This document shows positions 52,855 through 62,446 of a stretch of DNA of 64,000 nucleotides, one piece after another. Source of the stretch: Rossellomorea sp. SC111. Its GTDB lineage: Bacteria; Bacillota; Bacilli; Bacillales; Bacillaceae_B. Made by a program: the position numbers and the translations under genes. The notes beneath the pieces were generated by a model that was not told the origin of the DNA, made no database searches, and saw only the letters and a list, made by a program, of their open reading frames with translations. Every line of letters starts with the position of its first letter. Position 1 is the first letter of the stretch. Where the stretch lies: the NCBI RefSeq assembly GCF_024733565.1, contig NZ_JANIOC010000003.1, positions 1 to 64,000 on the forward strand, read 5' to 3'.

Positions 52855-53285
52855 AAACAAAAGTGAAAACGAATGATGTCATCCTGCAGACCGTTACCAA
52901 TGTGGTCGCATTCATCATCATCCTGTTCTCGTTGCGACTTTTCTTCTCGGGTCACTACACCCCGGGGGGAGGATTCATCGGGGGCTTGATGACGTCGGGG
53001 GCCATTGTGTTACTGTTACTCGCTTATGACATCAAGACCGTCGCCACCATTTTACCGGTGGATTACAAGATCATCACGGCGATCGGACTATTCTTTTCAG
53101 TGGCCACGGGTGCCGGGGCTTTATTATTCGATGTTCCGTTCCTCACCCACGCGTACGATTATTTTCACCTTCCCCTGTTAGGGAAGACATCGCTGCACAC
53201 AGCCGTTCTCTTTGACACAGGCGTGTATCTGGTGGTCATCGGAGTCACCATGACCATTATTCAAACGATTGGGGTGAGCGAATAA
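52851..53285 (+). CDS. mrpB: Mrp Na+/H+ antiporter subunit B, 144 aa
   Basis: Four-helix MnhB-type subunit ([21 protein letters not shown] at residues 33-53 in two parts: [18 protein letters not shown]). Starts inside the end of mrpA (ATGA) and shares one base with mrpC (TAATG), so translation is coupled. Confidence 0.96.
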   Translation: MKTKVKTNDVILQTVTNVVAFIIILFSLRLFFSGHYTPGGGFIGGLMTSGAIVLLLLAYDIKTVATILPVDYKIITAIGLFFSVATGAGALLFDVPFLTHAYDYFHLPLLGKTSLHTAVLFDTGVYLVVIGVTMTIIQTIGVSE

Positions 53286-53626
53286 TGGAAATCATCATGG
53301 CCGTCGTCGTCGGAATTCTATTCACAAGCGCTGTGTACTTAATGTTATCCAAGAGCTTGCTCCGGATCATCATCGGGACAGCCCTATTAAGCCACGGTGC
53401 CCATTTATTGATCCTTTCCGTGAGTGGACTTAAGGGAGGGGCTGCACCTCTGCTCGGGGAACACGCTAAAGACTATGTAGATCCCCTGCCACAGGCATTG
53501 ATCCTTACGGCAATCGTCATCAGCTTTGGAGTGACAGCTTTCTTCCTCGTTCTCGCTTATCGGGCATATCAGGAGCTTGGCACAGATAATATGGATCAGA
53601 TGAGAGGTAACGAAGGAAATGACTAA
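53285..53626 (+). CDS. mrpC: Mrp Na+/H+ antiporter subunit C, 113 aa
   Basis: NuoK-like three-helix subunit; [20 protein letters not shown] and [21 protein letters not shown] are the family marks (residues about 20-39 and 65-87). Overlaps mrpB by one base and mrpD by eight. Length is typical. Confidence 0.96.
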   Translation: MEIIMAVVVGILFTSAVYLMLSKSLLRIIIGTALLSHGAHLLILSVSGLKGGAAPLLGEHAKDYVDPLPQALILTAIVISFGVTAFFLVLAYRAYQELGTDNMDQMRGNEGND

Positions 53627-55100
53627 CTTATTAATACTACCGATTCTAATCCCGTTATTCACGGCGATTATCTTAATGTTTATCAGCAAATATGTGAAAC
53701 TGCAACGAGGGATATCTGCTCTGTCGACATTGGCGACCGTCGCAGCATCCCTTGTCCTGATCAATACGGTTCACCAGGATGGAATCCAGACGGTGAACCT
53801 CGGAAGCTGGGAAGCTCCTTTTGGGATCACCCTCGTTTCCGACATGCTCTCTGCCTTACTTGTGACTACGACAAGTATCATAGCCCTTGTCGTGCTCATC
53901 TACTCGTTTAAGTCGATTGGAGTGGACAGGGAGCGATTCTACTATTATCCTGTCGTTCAGTTTCTATTGGTTGGAGTGAACGGGGCTTTCACGACAGGTG
54001 ATATCTTCAACCTATTCGTCTTTTTCGAAGTAATGCTTATGAGTTCTTATGTCCTGCTGGTCCTTGGCGGGACGAAGGCGCAGCTGCGTGAAGGGATTAA
54101 ATACATTCTGGTGAATGTCATCTCCTCTGCCCTATTCGTCATTACCGTTGCCTACTTGTATTCAGTCGTTGGAACCCTGAATATGGCGGACATTTCGAGG
54201 AAAATAGCCATAGTGGATCAGCCGGGCATCATCACGAGCATCGCTATCCTGTTCCTCTTGGTCTTTGGCCTTAAAGGTGCGATCTTTCCTCTGTACTTTT
54301 GGCTGCCCGGCTCTTATAGTGCACCGCCGACACCGGTCCTTGCACTGTTTGGGGCACTGCTTACAAAAGTCGGAGTTTATTCGATCATACGGACATACAC
54401 ACTATTTTTCTATCACGATACCGGTTTCACCCATGAGATCCTGAGCATGCTTGCGATCCTCACCATCGTTCTCGGCTGTATCGGTGCCATTGCCTATTGG
54501 GATGTTAAGAAGATCATCATCTATAACATCGTCATTGCTGTAGGTGTGATTCTTTTCGGGGTATCGACAATGAACCCTGAAGCACTGGAGGGAGCCATTT
54601 ATTACCTGGTTCATGACATGATCATCAAGGCCGCTTTATTCCTTCTGATCGGCGTCATGATTGCCATCACAGGCACGTCCAACCTGAAGAAAATGGGCGG
54701 ATTGATCAAGCACTATCCATGGCTTGGATGGACATTCCTCGTCGCTGCATTCTCCCTTGCCGGTATCCCGCCTTTAAGCGGTTTTATCGGGAAATTTTTA
54801 ATCGTACGGGGGAGCTTTGCGGCAGAAGACTATGTAGGTGCAGGTGTCGTCCTCGCATCCAGTCTGTTGGTGCTCTACTCTGTCATCAAAATTTTCGTGA
54901 ATGGTATTTGGGGAAGCCCCAAGGAATATAACGGAGTGTCAAAGGGAGACGCCCGTTACTTATGGATGACGTCTGCTGTACTCGTCGTGCTCGCTGTAGG
55001 CTACGGCCTTGGTGCAGAAGCGATTCGTCCACTCTTTTCACAAGCAACCGAAGTACTGGTGAATCCGAATCTTTATATAGACGCAGTGTTAAAGGAGTAA
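53619..55100 (+). CDS. mrpD: Mrp Na+/H+ antiporter subunit D, 493 aa
   Basis: NuoM/N-like proton-conducting subunit with about 14 helices. Conserved features: [19 protein letters not shown] near 131-149 (Glu of helix 5), [21 protein letters not shown] with the key Lys, and [15 protein letters not shown]. Start overlaps mrpC by eight bases; six bases separate it from mrpE. Confidence 0.97.
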   Translation: MTNLLILPILIPLFTAIILMFISKYVKLQRGISALSTLATVAASLVLINTVHQDGIQTVNLGSWEAPFGITLVSDMLSALLVTTTSIIALVVLIYSFKSIGVDRERFYYYPVVQFLLVGVNGAFTTGDIFNLFVFFEVMLMSSYVLLVLGGTKAQLREGIKYILVNVISSALFVITVAYLYSVVGTLNMADISRKIAIVDQPGIITSIAILFLLVFGLKGAIFPLYFWLPGSYSAPPTPVLALFGALLTKVGVYSIIRTYTLFFYHDTGFTHEILSMLAILTIVLGCIGAIAYWDVKKIIIYNIVIAVGVILFGVSTMNPEALEGAIYYLVHDMIIKAALFLLIGVMIAITGTSNLKKMGGLIKHYPWLGWTFLVAAFSLAGIPPLSGFIGKFLIVRGSFAAEDYVGAGVVLASSLLVLYSVIKIFVNGIWGSPKEYNGVSKGDARYLWMTSAVLVVLAVGYGLGAEAIRPLFSQATEVLVNPNLYIDAVLKE

Positions 55101-55106
55101 TGTAGA

Positions 55107-55583
55107 ATGGCTTTTCAAATCTTATTAAACTTTTTCCTGGCCTTTGTCTGGATGTTTCTTTCGGTATCCTTTACTTCTCAGTCATTCTTTATTGGCTTTT
55201 TACTAGGATTGCTTGTTATCTTTGCATTCAGGAGATTTTTCAACTCCCGGTTTTATTTATTGCGGGTGGCTGCGGTGATCAGTTTATTCTTCCTCTTCTT
55301 GAAGGAACTGATCATGGCAAACATCTCGGTGTTAAAAACGGTTCTGAAACCGAAGTTGGACTTCCAGCCGGGCATCTTCGCTTTACCGACAGAATTAAAG
55401 ACCGATTGGGAGATTACGCTCTTGGCGAACCTGATCACACTGACACCTGGGACACTGGTCATGGATGTGTCGTACGACAACAAGATTCTTTATGTTCATG
55501 CCATCGATATGCCGGATGTTGATGAAGCCATTAATGAAATAAAGGATTCGTTTGAAAAAGCCATCATGGAGGTGAGCCGCTAA
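55107..55583 (+). CDS. mrpE: Mrp Na+/H+ antiporter subunit E, 158 aa
   Basis: Two or three N-terminal helices (residues 1-75), then a soluble region with LITLTPGTLVMDVS (about 112-125), the MnhE signature. GGAGTAATGTAGA upstream of ATG serves as ribosome site and includes the mrpD stop region. One-base overlap with mrpF. Confidence 0.96.
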   Translation: MAFQILLNFFLAFVWMFLSVSFTSQSFFIGFLLGLLVIFAFRRFFNSRFYLLRVAAVISLFFLFLKELIMANISVLKTVLKPKLDFQPGIFALPTELKTDWEITLLANLITLTPGTLVMDVSYDNKILYVHAIDMPDVDEAINEIKDSFEKAIMEVSR

Positions 55584-55867
55584 TGTTACATCTGATCTTT
55601 CAAATCACGTTATTATGCGTCTCCATATCCATGCTCGGCCTCGTTTACAGAGTGGTGAAAGGTCCCACGATCCCTGACCGGGTAGTGGCACTCGATGCAA
55701 TCGGGATCAACCTGATCGCCATCATTGCACTCGTTTCGATGATGCTCGATACGTACGCTTTTCTTGAAGTGATTTTGCTTCTCGGAATCCTGGCTTTCAT
55801 CGGAACCGTCGCCTTTTCAAAGTTCCTGGAGAAAGGGGAGATCATCGAACGTGAGCGAGATCATTAG
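55583..55867 (+). CDS. mrpF: Mrp Na+/H+ antiporter subunit F, 94 aa
   Basis: Three-helix MnhF subunit with KGPTIPDRVVALDAIG at residues 28-43, including the conserved Asp residues. The related protein in B. subtilis has also been linked to bile-salt (cholate) efflux. Overlaps mrpG by 17 bases. Confidence 0.96.
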   Translation: MLHLIFQITLLCVSISMLGLVYRVVKGPTIPDRVVALDAIGINLIAIIALVSMMLDTYAFLEVILLLGILAFIGTVAFSKFLEKGEIIERERDH

Positions 55868-56213
55868 ATTTTTCATCGGATTCTTTTTAGTCATTGGAGG
55901 ATTTCTCAGCCTTGTCACGGCTTTTGGCGTATTGAGACTTCCTGATGTATACACGAGAAATCATGCTGCTTCTAAAAGTGCGACGCTCGGGGTCATGTCG
56001 ATCCTGCTCGCCACATTTCTTTACTTTTATCTGGAGCATGGCCATTTCAATTCAAGACTGATCCTGGCCATCGTCTTCATCTTTGTCACAGCGCCGGTTT
56101 CCGGCCACCTCATCTCTCGCGCCGCCTATAATACCGGCGTCAAGCTTTGGGACAAAAGTGTACGGGATGATTTAAAGGATAAAGAACAATACGAGCGTCA
56201 GAACAATCAATAA
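55851..56213 (+). CDS. mrpG: Mrp Na+/H+ antiporter subunit G, 120 aa
   Basis: Three-helix MnhG subunit; GVLRLPDVYTRNHAASKSATLG (residues 26-47, in parts GVLRLPDVYTRNH and ASKSATLG) is the signature. Last gene of the operon, starting inside mrpF; a bidirectional terminator follows 7 bp after the stop. Confidence 0.96.
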   Translation: MSEIIRFFIGFFLVIGGFLSLVTAFGVLRLPDVYTRNHAASKSATLGVMSILLATFLYFYLEHGHFNSRLILAIVFIFVTAPVSGHLISRAAYNTGVKLWDKSVRDDLKDKEQYERQNNQ

Positions 56214-56220
56214 GAAACAC

Positions 56221-56261
56221 AAAAAGGCTTGACCCGAATTATTAAAGGGTCAAGCCTTTTT
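56221..56261. terminator. Bidirectional terminator (mrpG / DUF2188 gene)
   Basis: AAAAAGGCTTGACCC - GAATTATTAAA - GGGTCAAGCCTTTTT, perfect 15-bp arms. Confidence 0.92.
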
Positions 56262-56268
56262 CTATTTC

Positions 56269-56637
56269 CTAGCGTTGATACAAGTGATCTTCAACACTTC
56301 CATCTTGTTTGTGCACAACCAGAGTCCCGGAATGATCCGTCACATAGTCTTTCGCTTTCGAAAGGAGTTTGTCCTTTGTACTCTCAACCAGGATGGCCCT
56401 CTTCCCGTCGGACTTCTTTAACTGCCAGCCGTCGTCATGAGGGGTGATGTGATATTCAACCTTATCCGATGTATCCCCCTCTTCAGATTGATGGGCACGG
56501 TCAGTGGCGATCGCAATCGCCCTTCCCTCTTCATATCCTTCATCCAAAAGGGCATTGGCAATCTCAATGGCTTTGTTCCGTACGTCCGCAGGCAGGTTCT
56601 TTAGTGAATCAGGGTAATCATTTCTTGTCCAACTCAT
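56269..56637 (-). CDS. DUF2188 stress protein, YdaT-like, 122 aa
   Basis: N-terminal ChaB-like part (SWTRNDYPDSLKNLPADVRNKA split: SWTRNDYPDSL, NLPADVRNKAIEIANALLDEG, GRAIAIATDRAH; residues 2-50) and a C-terminal DUF2188 unit (about 62-118; YHITPHDDGWQLKKSDGKRA, VVHKQDGSV). B. subtilis YdaT, of similar make-up, is a SigB general stress protein; no SigB promoter was identified here. ATG 56637 is favoured by AGGAGGCAAATGCAA spacing; ATG two codons earlier is too close. Confidence 0.85.
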   Translation of the reverse strand: MSWTRNDYPDSLKNLPADVRNKAIEIANALLDEGYEEGRAIAIATDRAHQSEEGDTSDKVEYHITPHDDGWQLKKSDGKRAILVESTKDKLLSKAKDYVTDHSGTLVVHKQDGSVEDHLYQR

Positions 56638-56712
56638 TTGCATTTGCCTCCTAATGTATTGGTTAGTTATTGATTTCCCATTTCTTCACTGATTAAACAT
56701 TTCAGTTTGCCG

Positions 56713-57096
56713 TCAGCGTTTCGGTACCACTGCCATCGTGCAGCGCGATACACAGATCAATTGATCGTCCTCATCTGTAAGCTTAATGTCCCATACCATG
56801 GTGGTCCTGCCCTGATGCATGACCGTACCCGTCGCAGTGACGATGCCTTCCCGCTTCGCTTTAATATGGTTTGCATTGATTTCAAGGCCGAAGCATATTT
56901 CTTTATCCAGGTCGATCAATTGTACCGCGCCTATACTCGCAACCGTTTCTGCAAGTGCAACCGAAGCCCCCCCATGAAGGAAGCCGAAGGGCTGTCTCGT
57001 CTGTTCATTCACCGGCATCGTCGCAATGACCTTACCCTTTCCCAGTTCTACAAATTCAATCCCTAACGCACTGATCATTGTATTCTCCGTATTCAC
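56713..57096 (-). CDS. menI: Hotdog-fold thioesterase MenI/YuxO, 127 aa
   Basis: PaaI-type thioesterase; B. subtilis YuxO (ComA2) is assigned to hydrolysis of 1,4-dihydroxy-2-naphthoyl-CoA in menaquinone synthesis. Catalytic region QPFGFLHGGASVALAETVAS near residues 34-53 (HGG plus Glu), ending GRTTMVWDIKLTDED. Start is GTG with GGGGGAATTCAA upstream. In B. subtilis it sits between comA and mrp; here comA is absent. Confidence 0.88.
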   Translation of the reverse strand: MNTENTMISALGIEFVELGKGKVIATMPVNEQTRQPFGFLHGGASVALAETVASIGAVQLIDLDKEICFGLEINANHIKAKREGIVTATGTVMHQGRTTMVWDIKLTDEDDQLICVSRCTMAVVPKR

Positions 57097-57261
57097 TTGA
57101 ATTCCCCCATTTAATAGTCTTCTCTACTATACTTTTCGAGAAAGTGTGTGAAAATCCTCTATTTTCCCTGCCCCGCCAGTCCTGCCTTCGATTGATGAAT
57201 AATCCGTTGAACAGTTTCATACATTTCCTTAGAGCATTTTTAACGAAAGGAGTTTTATGTT

Positions 57262-57648
57262 ATGTATCGGTACCACCCTTTTTATCCACCTGTTCAACGC
57301 CCCTACTCGCCGATCCACTCGAGGTCCCAACCTGTTCCATCCTATAATCGGACCTACCCTCCTGTCGAAACGAAAACATTCATGTCTTCGGCAGGGAAAA
57401 CGTTAAGCTTACTGGGAGATGCCCAAAAGGTGCTTCAGAAAATCAACACTTCCAAAGACTTCGCCTCAAAATTCATGAACGCCGCACAGCAATCGAACCT
57501 ACCTGAAGTACATAAACTACTTCAAACCATCGGTACAAGGGTACAGCCGATTGTATCGTTCAATCCGGATGGAGTCCGCCTCGTATTTGACGAAAAGCTT
57601 GGGCAGGTGGATTGCTGCCACTTAATCGTGATTGTTCGTTGGACTTGA
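57262..57648 (+). CDS. Hypothetical protein with Pro/Tyr-rich N-terminus, 128 aa
   Basis: Residues 1-38 are rich in Pro, Tyr, Ser and Arg (MYRYHPFYPPVQRPYSP), in the style of bacillary spore-coat or surface proteins. Residues 45-120 look like a folded helical then beta part (TLSLLGDAQKVLQKINTSKD, VSFNPDGVRLVFDEK) ending in CCHLIVIVRWT. No signal peptide. ACGAAAGGAGTTTTATGTT precedes ATG. Spore relation is only inference from composition (YppG/YqfQ-like style). Confidence 0.72.
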   Translation: MYRYHPFYPPVQRPYSPIHSRSQPVPSYNRTYPPVETKTFMSSAGKTLSLLGDAQKVLQKINTSKDFASKFMNAAQQSNLPEVHKLLQTIGTRVQPIVSFNPDGVRLVFDEKLGQVDCCHLIVIVRWT

Positions 57649-57672
57649 AAGAGAATGATTCATGATGCACAA

Positions 57673-57703
57673 AAAAAGAAGCGAGGGAGCCCCGCTTCTT
57701 TTC
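57673..57703. terminator. Bidirectional terminator (57262 gene / yuiF)
   Basis: AAAAGAAGCG-GG - GAG - CC-CGCTTCTTTT. Confidence 0.85.
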
Positions 57704-57704
57704 T

Positions 57705-59021
57705 TTATAAAATGATCGCTGCGATCCAGCCGAACAGGATCAGTGGAATATTATAGTGTAAAAAGGTTGGGACACATGTATCCCAGATATGATTATGCTG
57801 GCCATCGGCGTTCAATCCCGCTGTCGGTCCAAGCGTACTGTCTGATGCCGGAGACCCTGCGTCCCCAAGTGCACCTGCTGTACCGACAATCGCAATCGTT
57901 GCGAGAGGGCTGAATCCAAGCTCCATGGCAAGTGGGACGAAGATGGCTGCAATGATTGGAATCGTGGCAAATGAAGAACCGATGCCCATCGTCACCAGCA
58001 GCCCGACGACGAGCATGATAAGGGCCGCCAAAGCCTGGTTGCCGCCGATGACATCAGCCGTCGCCTTTACCAATGTTTCTACATCACCCGTTTCCGATAC
58101 CACTGCTGCAAATCCGGATGCCGTGATCATGACAAAGCCGATAAAGGCCATCATTTTCATTCCTTCATTCAGTAACCCGTCTGCTTCTTTCCATTTAACC
58201 GATCCAGAAAGATATAAGACGGCAATACCTGCCAGCGCCCCGAAGATCATCGATTCCAGCTGAAGCTGAACGTATAAGGCCACTACGATTGATATGAGAG
58301 CGAAAACCATCGCCCTTTTATTGTAAACGACCTTTTCATCAGCAATGACTTCTTTAGCTTCACTGTAGTCCCTAGGCTTGCGATAACTCACAAACACAGC
58401 AATCAGTAATCCGATCACCATTCCACCTATCGGGAGAAGCATGGCTTTCGGAATATCGCTCATGTTGATTTCCATTCCACTCGATGCCATGTTCTGAGCG
58501 ATGATTTCATGGAACTGTAGTCCGAATCCTACTGGCAAAAGGATATACGGAGCCGTGAGTCCAAACGTGAGCACCGATGCGATCAAACGCCTATCGATCC
58601 GCAACTCCGTCATCACCTTCAATAAGGGAGGGATCAGAATCGGAATAAAAGCGATGTGAATCGGAATCACATTTTGAGAAAAACAAGCCATGATTAAAAT
58701 AGAAATAACAATAAGTGCTTTCGAAAGGGCTGTCTTTCTTGAATCCCCTTTTTTCCCGACGACCTTCAATACCCAGTCAACGAGTAGATTCGGAATTCCC
58801 GTATAGGAAATCGCAACTGCAAATCCACCCAGCAGGGCGTAACTTAACGCGATGCTCGCCCCACCGCTAATTCCCTCTGTAAATATGGATATCGTCTCGT
58901 CCAATCCCAGTCCGCCCGTCAATCCCCCGACTAACGCACCAGTAATCAGAGCGAATACAACGTTCACACGCGCAAGGCTCAATACGAGCATGACTAGTAC
59001 CGCTATCACAACTGCGTTCAT
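57705..59021 (-). CDS. yuiF: Na+/H+ antiporter-family transporter YuiF, 438 aa
   Basis: Polytopic membrane transporter (about 11-12 helices) of the NhaC-like ion-transporter superfamily; B. subtilis YuiF is annotated as a putative amino acid or Na+/H+ transporter. Repeat signature GIGSSFATIPIIAAIFVPLA near 350-369 and GDAGSPASDSTLGPTAGLN near 389-407, a motif family typical for these carriers. ATG 59021 has AAAGGAGGAAGCAGTT upstream; the frame extends nine codons earlier. A good sigma-A promoter lies 85 bp upstream. Confidence 0.9.
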   Translation of the reverse strand: MNAVVIAVLVMLVLSLARVNVVFALITGALVGGLTGGLGLDETISIFTEGISGGASIALSYALLGGFAVAISYTGIPNLLVDWVLKVVGKKGDSRKTALSKALIVISILIMACFSQNVIPIHIAFIPILIPPLLKVMTELRIDRRLIASVLTFGLTAPYILLPVGFGLQFHEIIAQNMASSGMEINMSDIPKAMLLPIGGMVIGLLIAVFVSYRKPRDYSEAKEVIADEKVVYNKRAMVFALISIVVALYVQLQLESMIFGALAGIAVLYLSGSVKWKEADGLLNEGMKMMAFIGFVMITASGFAAVVSETGDVETLVKATADVIGGNQALAALIMLVVGLLVTMGIGSSFATIPIIAAIFVPLAMELGFSPLATIAIVGTAGALGDAGSPASDSTLGPTAGLNADGQHNHIWDTCVPTFLHYNIPLILFGWIAAIIL

Positions 59022-59105
59022 AACTGCTTCCTCCTTTTGATCCTTCATTTATCATTTCATTGCTTTAGTTCGCTAAATTGGTAGAGTAATAAAATCACGA
59101 TTTCA

Positions 59106-59134
59106 ACTTTAACAAGATAAAGAGAGTTTGTCAA
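59106..59134 (-). promoter_or_regulatory. yuiF promoter (sigma-A)
   Basis: Minus strand perfect TTGACA (59134-59129), 17-bp spacer, TAAAGT (59111-59106). Confidence 0.65.
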
Positions 59135-59212
59135 TACTTTAGAAGGGTGAAAGATGGAGTGGGAATTTTTTCATAGGTTTCGATGTGGTGGTTGCGGGGG
59201 GAGGATGATGCG

Positions 59213-59347
59213 ATGGGTGTCGGTTCCGCAAGAAGGTGTATTCCATTAAATGTTAATCGGCTGGTTTTATTCATTTTTTCTTTATTTGCGTCATTTACTA
59301 ATTATACCCAATACTTCTCCACCCCCACTCCCTCCGAAAACAAATAA
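59213..59347 (+). CDS. Possible small protein, 44 aa
   Basis: ATG preceded by GGGGGGAGG at 8 bases, reading MGVGSARRCIPLNVNRLVLF, then a hydrophobic stretch and a polar end (TPTPSENK). It lies in the 398-bp spacer between pepA and yuiF on the opposite strand. No plus-strand promoter or T-rich terminator seen, so it may be chance. Confidence 0.25.
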   Translation: MGVGSARRCIPLNVNRLVLFIFSLFASFTNYTQYFSTPTPSENK

Positions 59348-59383
59348 TAAAAAAGAGCCTCCTCCCAGCGCCCCTAAGCTCTG
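59348..59383 (-). terminator. pepA terminator candidate
   Basis: Minus strand AGAGC ... GCTCT (5-bp stem with inner GC pairing) followed by six T, about 40 bp after the pepA stop; moderate. Confidence 0.5.
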
Positions 59384-59419
59384 GCACTGAAAAAAGACTC
59401 TCCCGTCGTGCAAATGAGA

Positions 59420-60925
59420 TTATTTCTCTAAAGGCTCAAAACGTTCGACCAGTAAGGCAAGGGTTCTTGCCATGACGCCTGTGGCCCCTGAAGGCCCGAG
59501 ATCATGGCTTCCTTTCGTGGTAGCCGTTCCAGCGATGTCCAAGTGTACCCAAGGAAGTCCTTCGGCGAATTCACCGACGAAGGCTCCCCCCATGATGGCA
59601 TGGCCTGCACGTCCCGGTGAGTTGTTCAAATCGGCAATATCACTTCCCCGTACCCGCTTTTTATCATTTTCCGTATAAGGAAGGCGCCAGATAAATTCAC
59701 CTGATTCACCTGAAGCTTCCAGCACCTGCTCGAAGAATGCTTCATGATTTGTGAGGGCGCCGGTTTTATCCTCACCGAGAGCCACGATGACTCCACCGGT
59801 CAAGGTTGCAACATCCACTAAATAGTTGGCTCCCTGATGCTTTGCATAGGTCATACCGTCAGCAAGAGCGAGACGCCCCTCTGCGTCCGTATTTAACACT
59901 TCAATGGTTTTACCGCTCATGGAGGTAATCACATCGTCCGGCTTGAATGCAGAGCCGCTCACCATATTGTCCGTTGACGGGATGACAGCAACGACATTTT
60001 GTTCAGGTTTGATTTCGCCGATGATTTCCATGGCACCGAGTACTGCCGCTGCGCCGCCCATATCGGTTTTCATACCGACGATTCCATCTTTTGGCTTCAG
60101 GGAGTAGCCGCCTGTGTCGAACGTGATCCCTTTCCCGACTAAACCGATGACATCTTTCCAGTCCTCTTTCCCGTTGTACTTAAGGACGATCATCTTCGGA
60201 GGTTCAACGGATCCCTGGTTCACGGCAAGGAGTGCGCCCATTCCGAGGTGCTCCATTTCTTCCTTGTCGAGGATTTCCACCTCGAAGTTGTATCGTTCAG
60301 CCAGTTTCAGAGCGTACTCCGCCAATTTTGTCGACGTTAATAGATTACCAGGTGTATTCACCAGTGTACGGGCTGAGTTTACTCCATTCCCGAAGGCAGA
60401 ACCGATGTGTAAAGCCGTCTCCACTTCTTTCGAATCTCCATTTGTAAAAAATTCGATCGCTTCTACGTGTACTTCCGGTTCATTTGATTTCTTCTTATAA
60501 CCGTCGAATTCATAGGTAGACATCGTAAAGGCTTCCATGAAGGCATGGGCCACGTCCGTTGCCGCCATCTCCTCAGAAACAAATGTGTCGAGTGCGACAG
60601 AAAACGAGGACACTTTCATATTTTTTAAAGATTTGGACGCTGTCCCCAATGATTCTTTCAATAGATCAAACGTAAGCTCCTTTTGTTTTCCAAGTCCTAC
60701 GAATACTATTCTTTTCGCTTCAATTTTTCCAAACGTATGTATCTTGGATACTTTTTTGTGCTTGGAAGAAATGTCCCCATCCTTCACAAGCTGTGTAAGA
60801 TAGCCTTCAAACTTATGATCGAGCTCTTTCAGCTCCCCTTCGAATGTCGGCTGATTGTAAATACCTACGATCAGGCATTCTCCATTTGCATTGTTTACTT
60901 CATTTTGATTGATTGAAAATTTCAT
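59420..60925 (-). CDS. pepA: Leucyl aminopeptidase (M17), 501 aa
   Basis: Cytosolic metallo-aminopeptidase removing N-terminal residues. N-terminal macro-like domain (to about 170), C-terminal catalytic domain: [16 protein letters not shown] (Lys and Asp metal ligands), DMGGAAAV, and the M17 signature NTDAEGRL (Asp/Glu ligands and Arg). ATG 60925 has GGAGGTG upstream; an earlier GTG is within the ribosome site. Matches B. subtilis YuiE (500 aa) and lies between yuiF and yuiD as there. Confidence 0.94.
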   Translation of the reverse strand: MKFSINQNEVNNANGECLIVGIYNQPTFEGELKELDHKFEGYLTQLVKDGDISSKHKKVSKIHTFGKIEAKRIVFVGLGKQKELTFDLLKESLGTASKSLKNMKVSSFSVALDTFVSEEMAATDVAHAFMEAFTMSTYEFDGYKKKSNEPEVHVEAIEFFTNGDSKEVETALHIGSAFGNGVNSARTLVNTPGNLLTSTKLAEYALKLAERYNFEVEILDKEEMEHLGMGALLAVNQGSVEPPKMIVLKYNGKEDWKDVIGLVGKGITFDTGGYSLKPKDGIVGMKTDMGGAAAVLGAMEIIGEIKPEQNVVAVIPSTDNMVSGSAFKPDDVITSMSGKTIEVLNTDAEGRLALADGMTYAKHQGANYLVDVATLTGGVIVALGEDKTGALTNHEAFFEQVLEASGESGEFIWRLPYTENDKKRVRGSDIADLNNSPGRAGHAIMGGAFVGEFAEGLPWVHLDIAGTATTKGSHDLGPSGATGVMARTLALLVERFEPLEK

Positions 60926-61025
60926 GTATACAGACACCTCCACTCTCTATTATAGCGGAGATGTCCAATTATTTCGACTTTCTAACAATCTACTGTTCAA
61001 CGTTATACGAGGGGGGAATAGGGTA

Positions 61026-61034
61026 TGATATAAT
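61026..61034 (+). promoter_or_regulatory. yuiD promoter, extended -10
   Basis: TGATATAAT: TGN plus perfect TATAAT, 49 bp before the ATG. Confidence 0.6.
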
Positions 61035-61082
61035 GAGAACATTATTTTTATTCAATCAATTGAAAGGGTGGCATTTCACAGC

Positions 61083-61562
61083 ATGGAAGTATTGTATAAT
61101 TTTCCATTATGGGCGTCTTTATTTTCCATCTTTTTTGCTCAATTTGTAAAGGTTCCCATCCAGTTTATTGCGACGAGGGAATTGAATTGGTCATTGATCA
61201 CCTCGACAGGCGGGATGCCGAGCTCCCATTCAGCAGCCGTGACTGCATTATCCACCGGGGTCGCCCTTGAAGTAGGACTCTCTTCTCCTATTTTCGCCGT
61301 ATCTGCCATGTTTGCCATCATTACGATGTTTGATGCAACGGGTGTCAGAAGGCAGGCAGGAGAGCAGGCGATCGTCCTCAATCAATTGATGGTGGACTTC
61401 CAGCGCTTCATGTCAGAAGCCAAAGGCTGGCAGAACAAACCTGAACAGGAGAAGCGCAAGGAACTGAAGGAATTACTTGGTCATAAACCTATAGAAGTAT
61501 TCTTTGGCGGACTTTCAGGAATCATCCTGACCCTTCTGCTTCATTATTTATTCATCGCCTAG
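61083..61562 (+). CDS. yuiD: Divergent PAP2-family membrane protein YuiD, 159 aa
   Basis: Acid phosphatase/vanadium-haloperoxidase-related membrane protein of unknown role. Signature GGMPSSHSAAVTALSTG at about residues 44-60, DATGVRRQAGEQA near 84-96, and a C-terminal helix. ATG 61083 follows AAAGGGTGG at 11 bases; an earlier in-frame GTG lies in that site. Very similar in pattern and length to B. subtilis YuiD (158 aa). The next gene starts 10 bases after its stop. Confidence 0.92.
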   Translation: MEVLYNFPLWASLFSIFFAQFVKVPIQFIATRELNWSLITSTGGMPSSHSAAVTALSTGVALEVGLSSPIFAVSAMFAIITMFDATGVRRQAGEQAIVLNQLMVDFQRFMSEAKGWQNKPEQEKRKELKELLGHKPIEVFFGGLSGIILTLLLHYLFIA

Positions 61563-61572
61563 GAGTGTGAGC

Positions 61573-62364
61573 ATGAAAATCGTTTCCATTTGCCCCAGTA
61601 ATACAGAAATCATTGATTATCTGGGATTGACACCCCTTCTTGCAGGCGTCGATGATTACTCCGATTATCCCGGGGAGGTAAAGTCCCTTCCGCAGCTCGG
61701 ACCGGACCTTTCGATTAACATGGATAAGCTGGAGTCATTGAAGCCGGATCTGGTGTTTTCATCCTTAAGCGTACCTGGTATGGAAAAGAATATAGAAGAA
61801 CTTGAAAGAAGAAATATTCCCCACATCACCTTGAATCCCCAGAGTTTCACTGATATTGCCGATGATCTCTTAACAGTAGGAAAAGCGTGTGGGATCGAAG
61901 AACATGCCTTAAAACGGCGACAGGAATTCATGGATACTGTCGAACGTTTAAAGACGATCGGGGACAAGGTTTCAAATCCTCCCTCCCTTTATTGGGAGTG
62001 GTGGCCTAAACCGGTCTTCACCCCCGGAAGGGTCAATTGGCTGACCGAATTAAGCACAATGGTCGGTGCGCGGAACCTTTTTGAAGATGTGGACTTGGCA
62101 AGTGTTCAAACCGAATGGGAGGACGTATTGAAGCGTAACCCGGATTACATCTGCCTGGCATGGGTAGGCGTCAGGCAAAGCAGGGTCAAGCCTGAGATCG
62201 TGAAGAACCGCCCTGGTTGGAATACACTTGATGCTGTACAAGAAGATCGAATTTTCGTCCTGGAAGAAGCACTCTATTGCAGGCCATCCCCTCTTTTGTT
62301 AAAAGGGGCCGTGAAACTTGCCCGGTTGCTTCATCCTGATTTGTATAATGATTCTGCGATCTGA
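61573..62364 (+). CDS. Cobalamin-binding-type protein (BtuF-like fold, no signal peptide), 263 aa
   Basis: Helical-backbone periplasmic-binding fold (about residues 3-250; IVSICPSNTEIIDYLGL, LKPDLVFSSL, WEWWPKPVFTPG). Family members bind cobalamin or siderophores for ABC import, but this one has neither signal peptide nor lipobox, so it is probably cytosolic with an unknown ligand. ATG 61573 has AGGAG 7 bases upstream. Likely cotranscribed with yuiD (10-bp gap); no ABC permease or ATPase adjoins. Confidence 0.82.
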   Translation: MKIVSICPSNTEIIDYLGLTPLLAGVDDYSDYPGEVKSLPQLGPDLSINMDKLESLKPDLVFSSLSVPGMEKNIEELERRNIPHITLNPQSFTDIADDLLTVGKACGIEEHALKRRQEFMDTVERLKTIGDKVSNPPSLYWEWWPKPVFTPGRVNWLTELSTMVGARNLFEDVDLASVQTEWEDVLKRNPDYICLAWVGVRQSRVKPEIVKNRPGWNTLDAVQEDRIFVLEEALYCRPSPLLLKGAVKLARLLHPDLYNDSAI

Positions 62365-62372
62365 TAGACATA

Positions 62373-62416
62373 AAAGAACATGCCTGCTCACGTATATGCG
62401 AGCAGGCATGTTCTTT
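62373..62416. terminator. Bidirectional terminator (61573 gene / fda)
   Basis: AAAGAACATGCCTGCTC - ACGTATATGC - GAGCAGGCATGTTCTTT, perfect 17-bp arms. Confidence 0.92.
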
Positions 62417-62446
62417 ATTCTTTGTCCTTAAAGATTTCTCACTCCA

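Noticed and set aside
51511..52955. Long minus-strand frames inside mrpA/mrpB
   Set aside because: Shadows of the highly conserved mrp genes; compositions are those of reverse-complemented membrane proteins.
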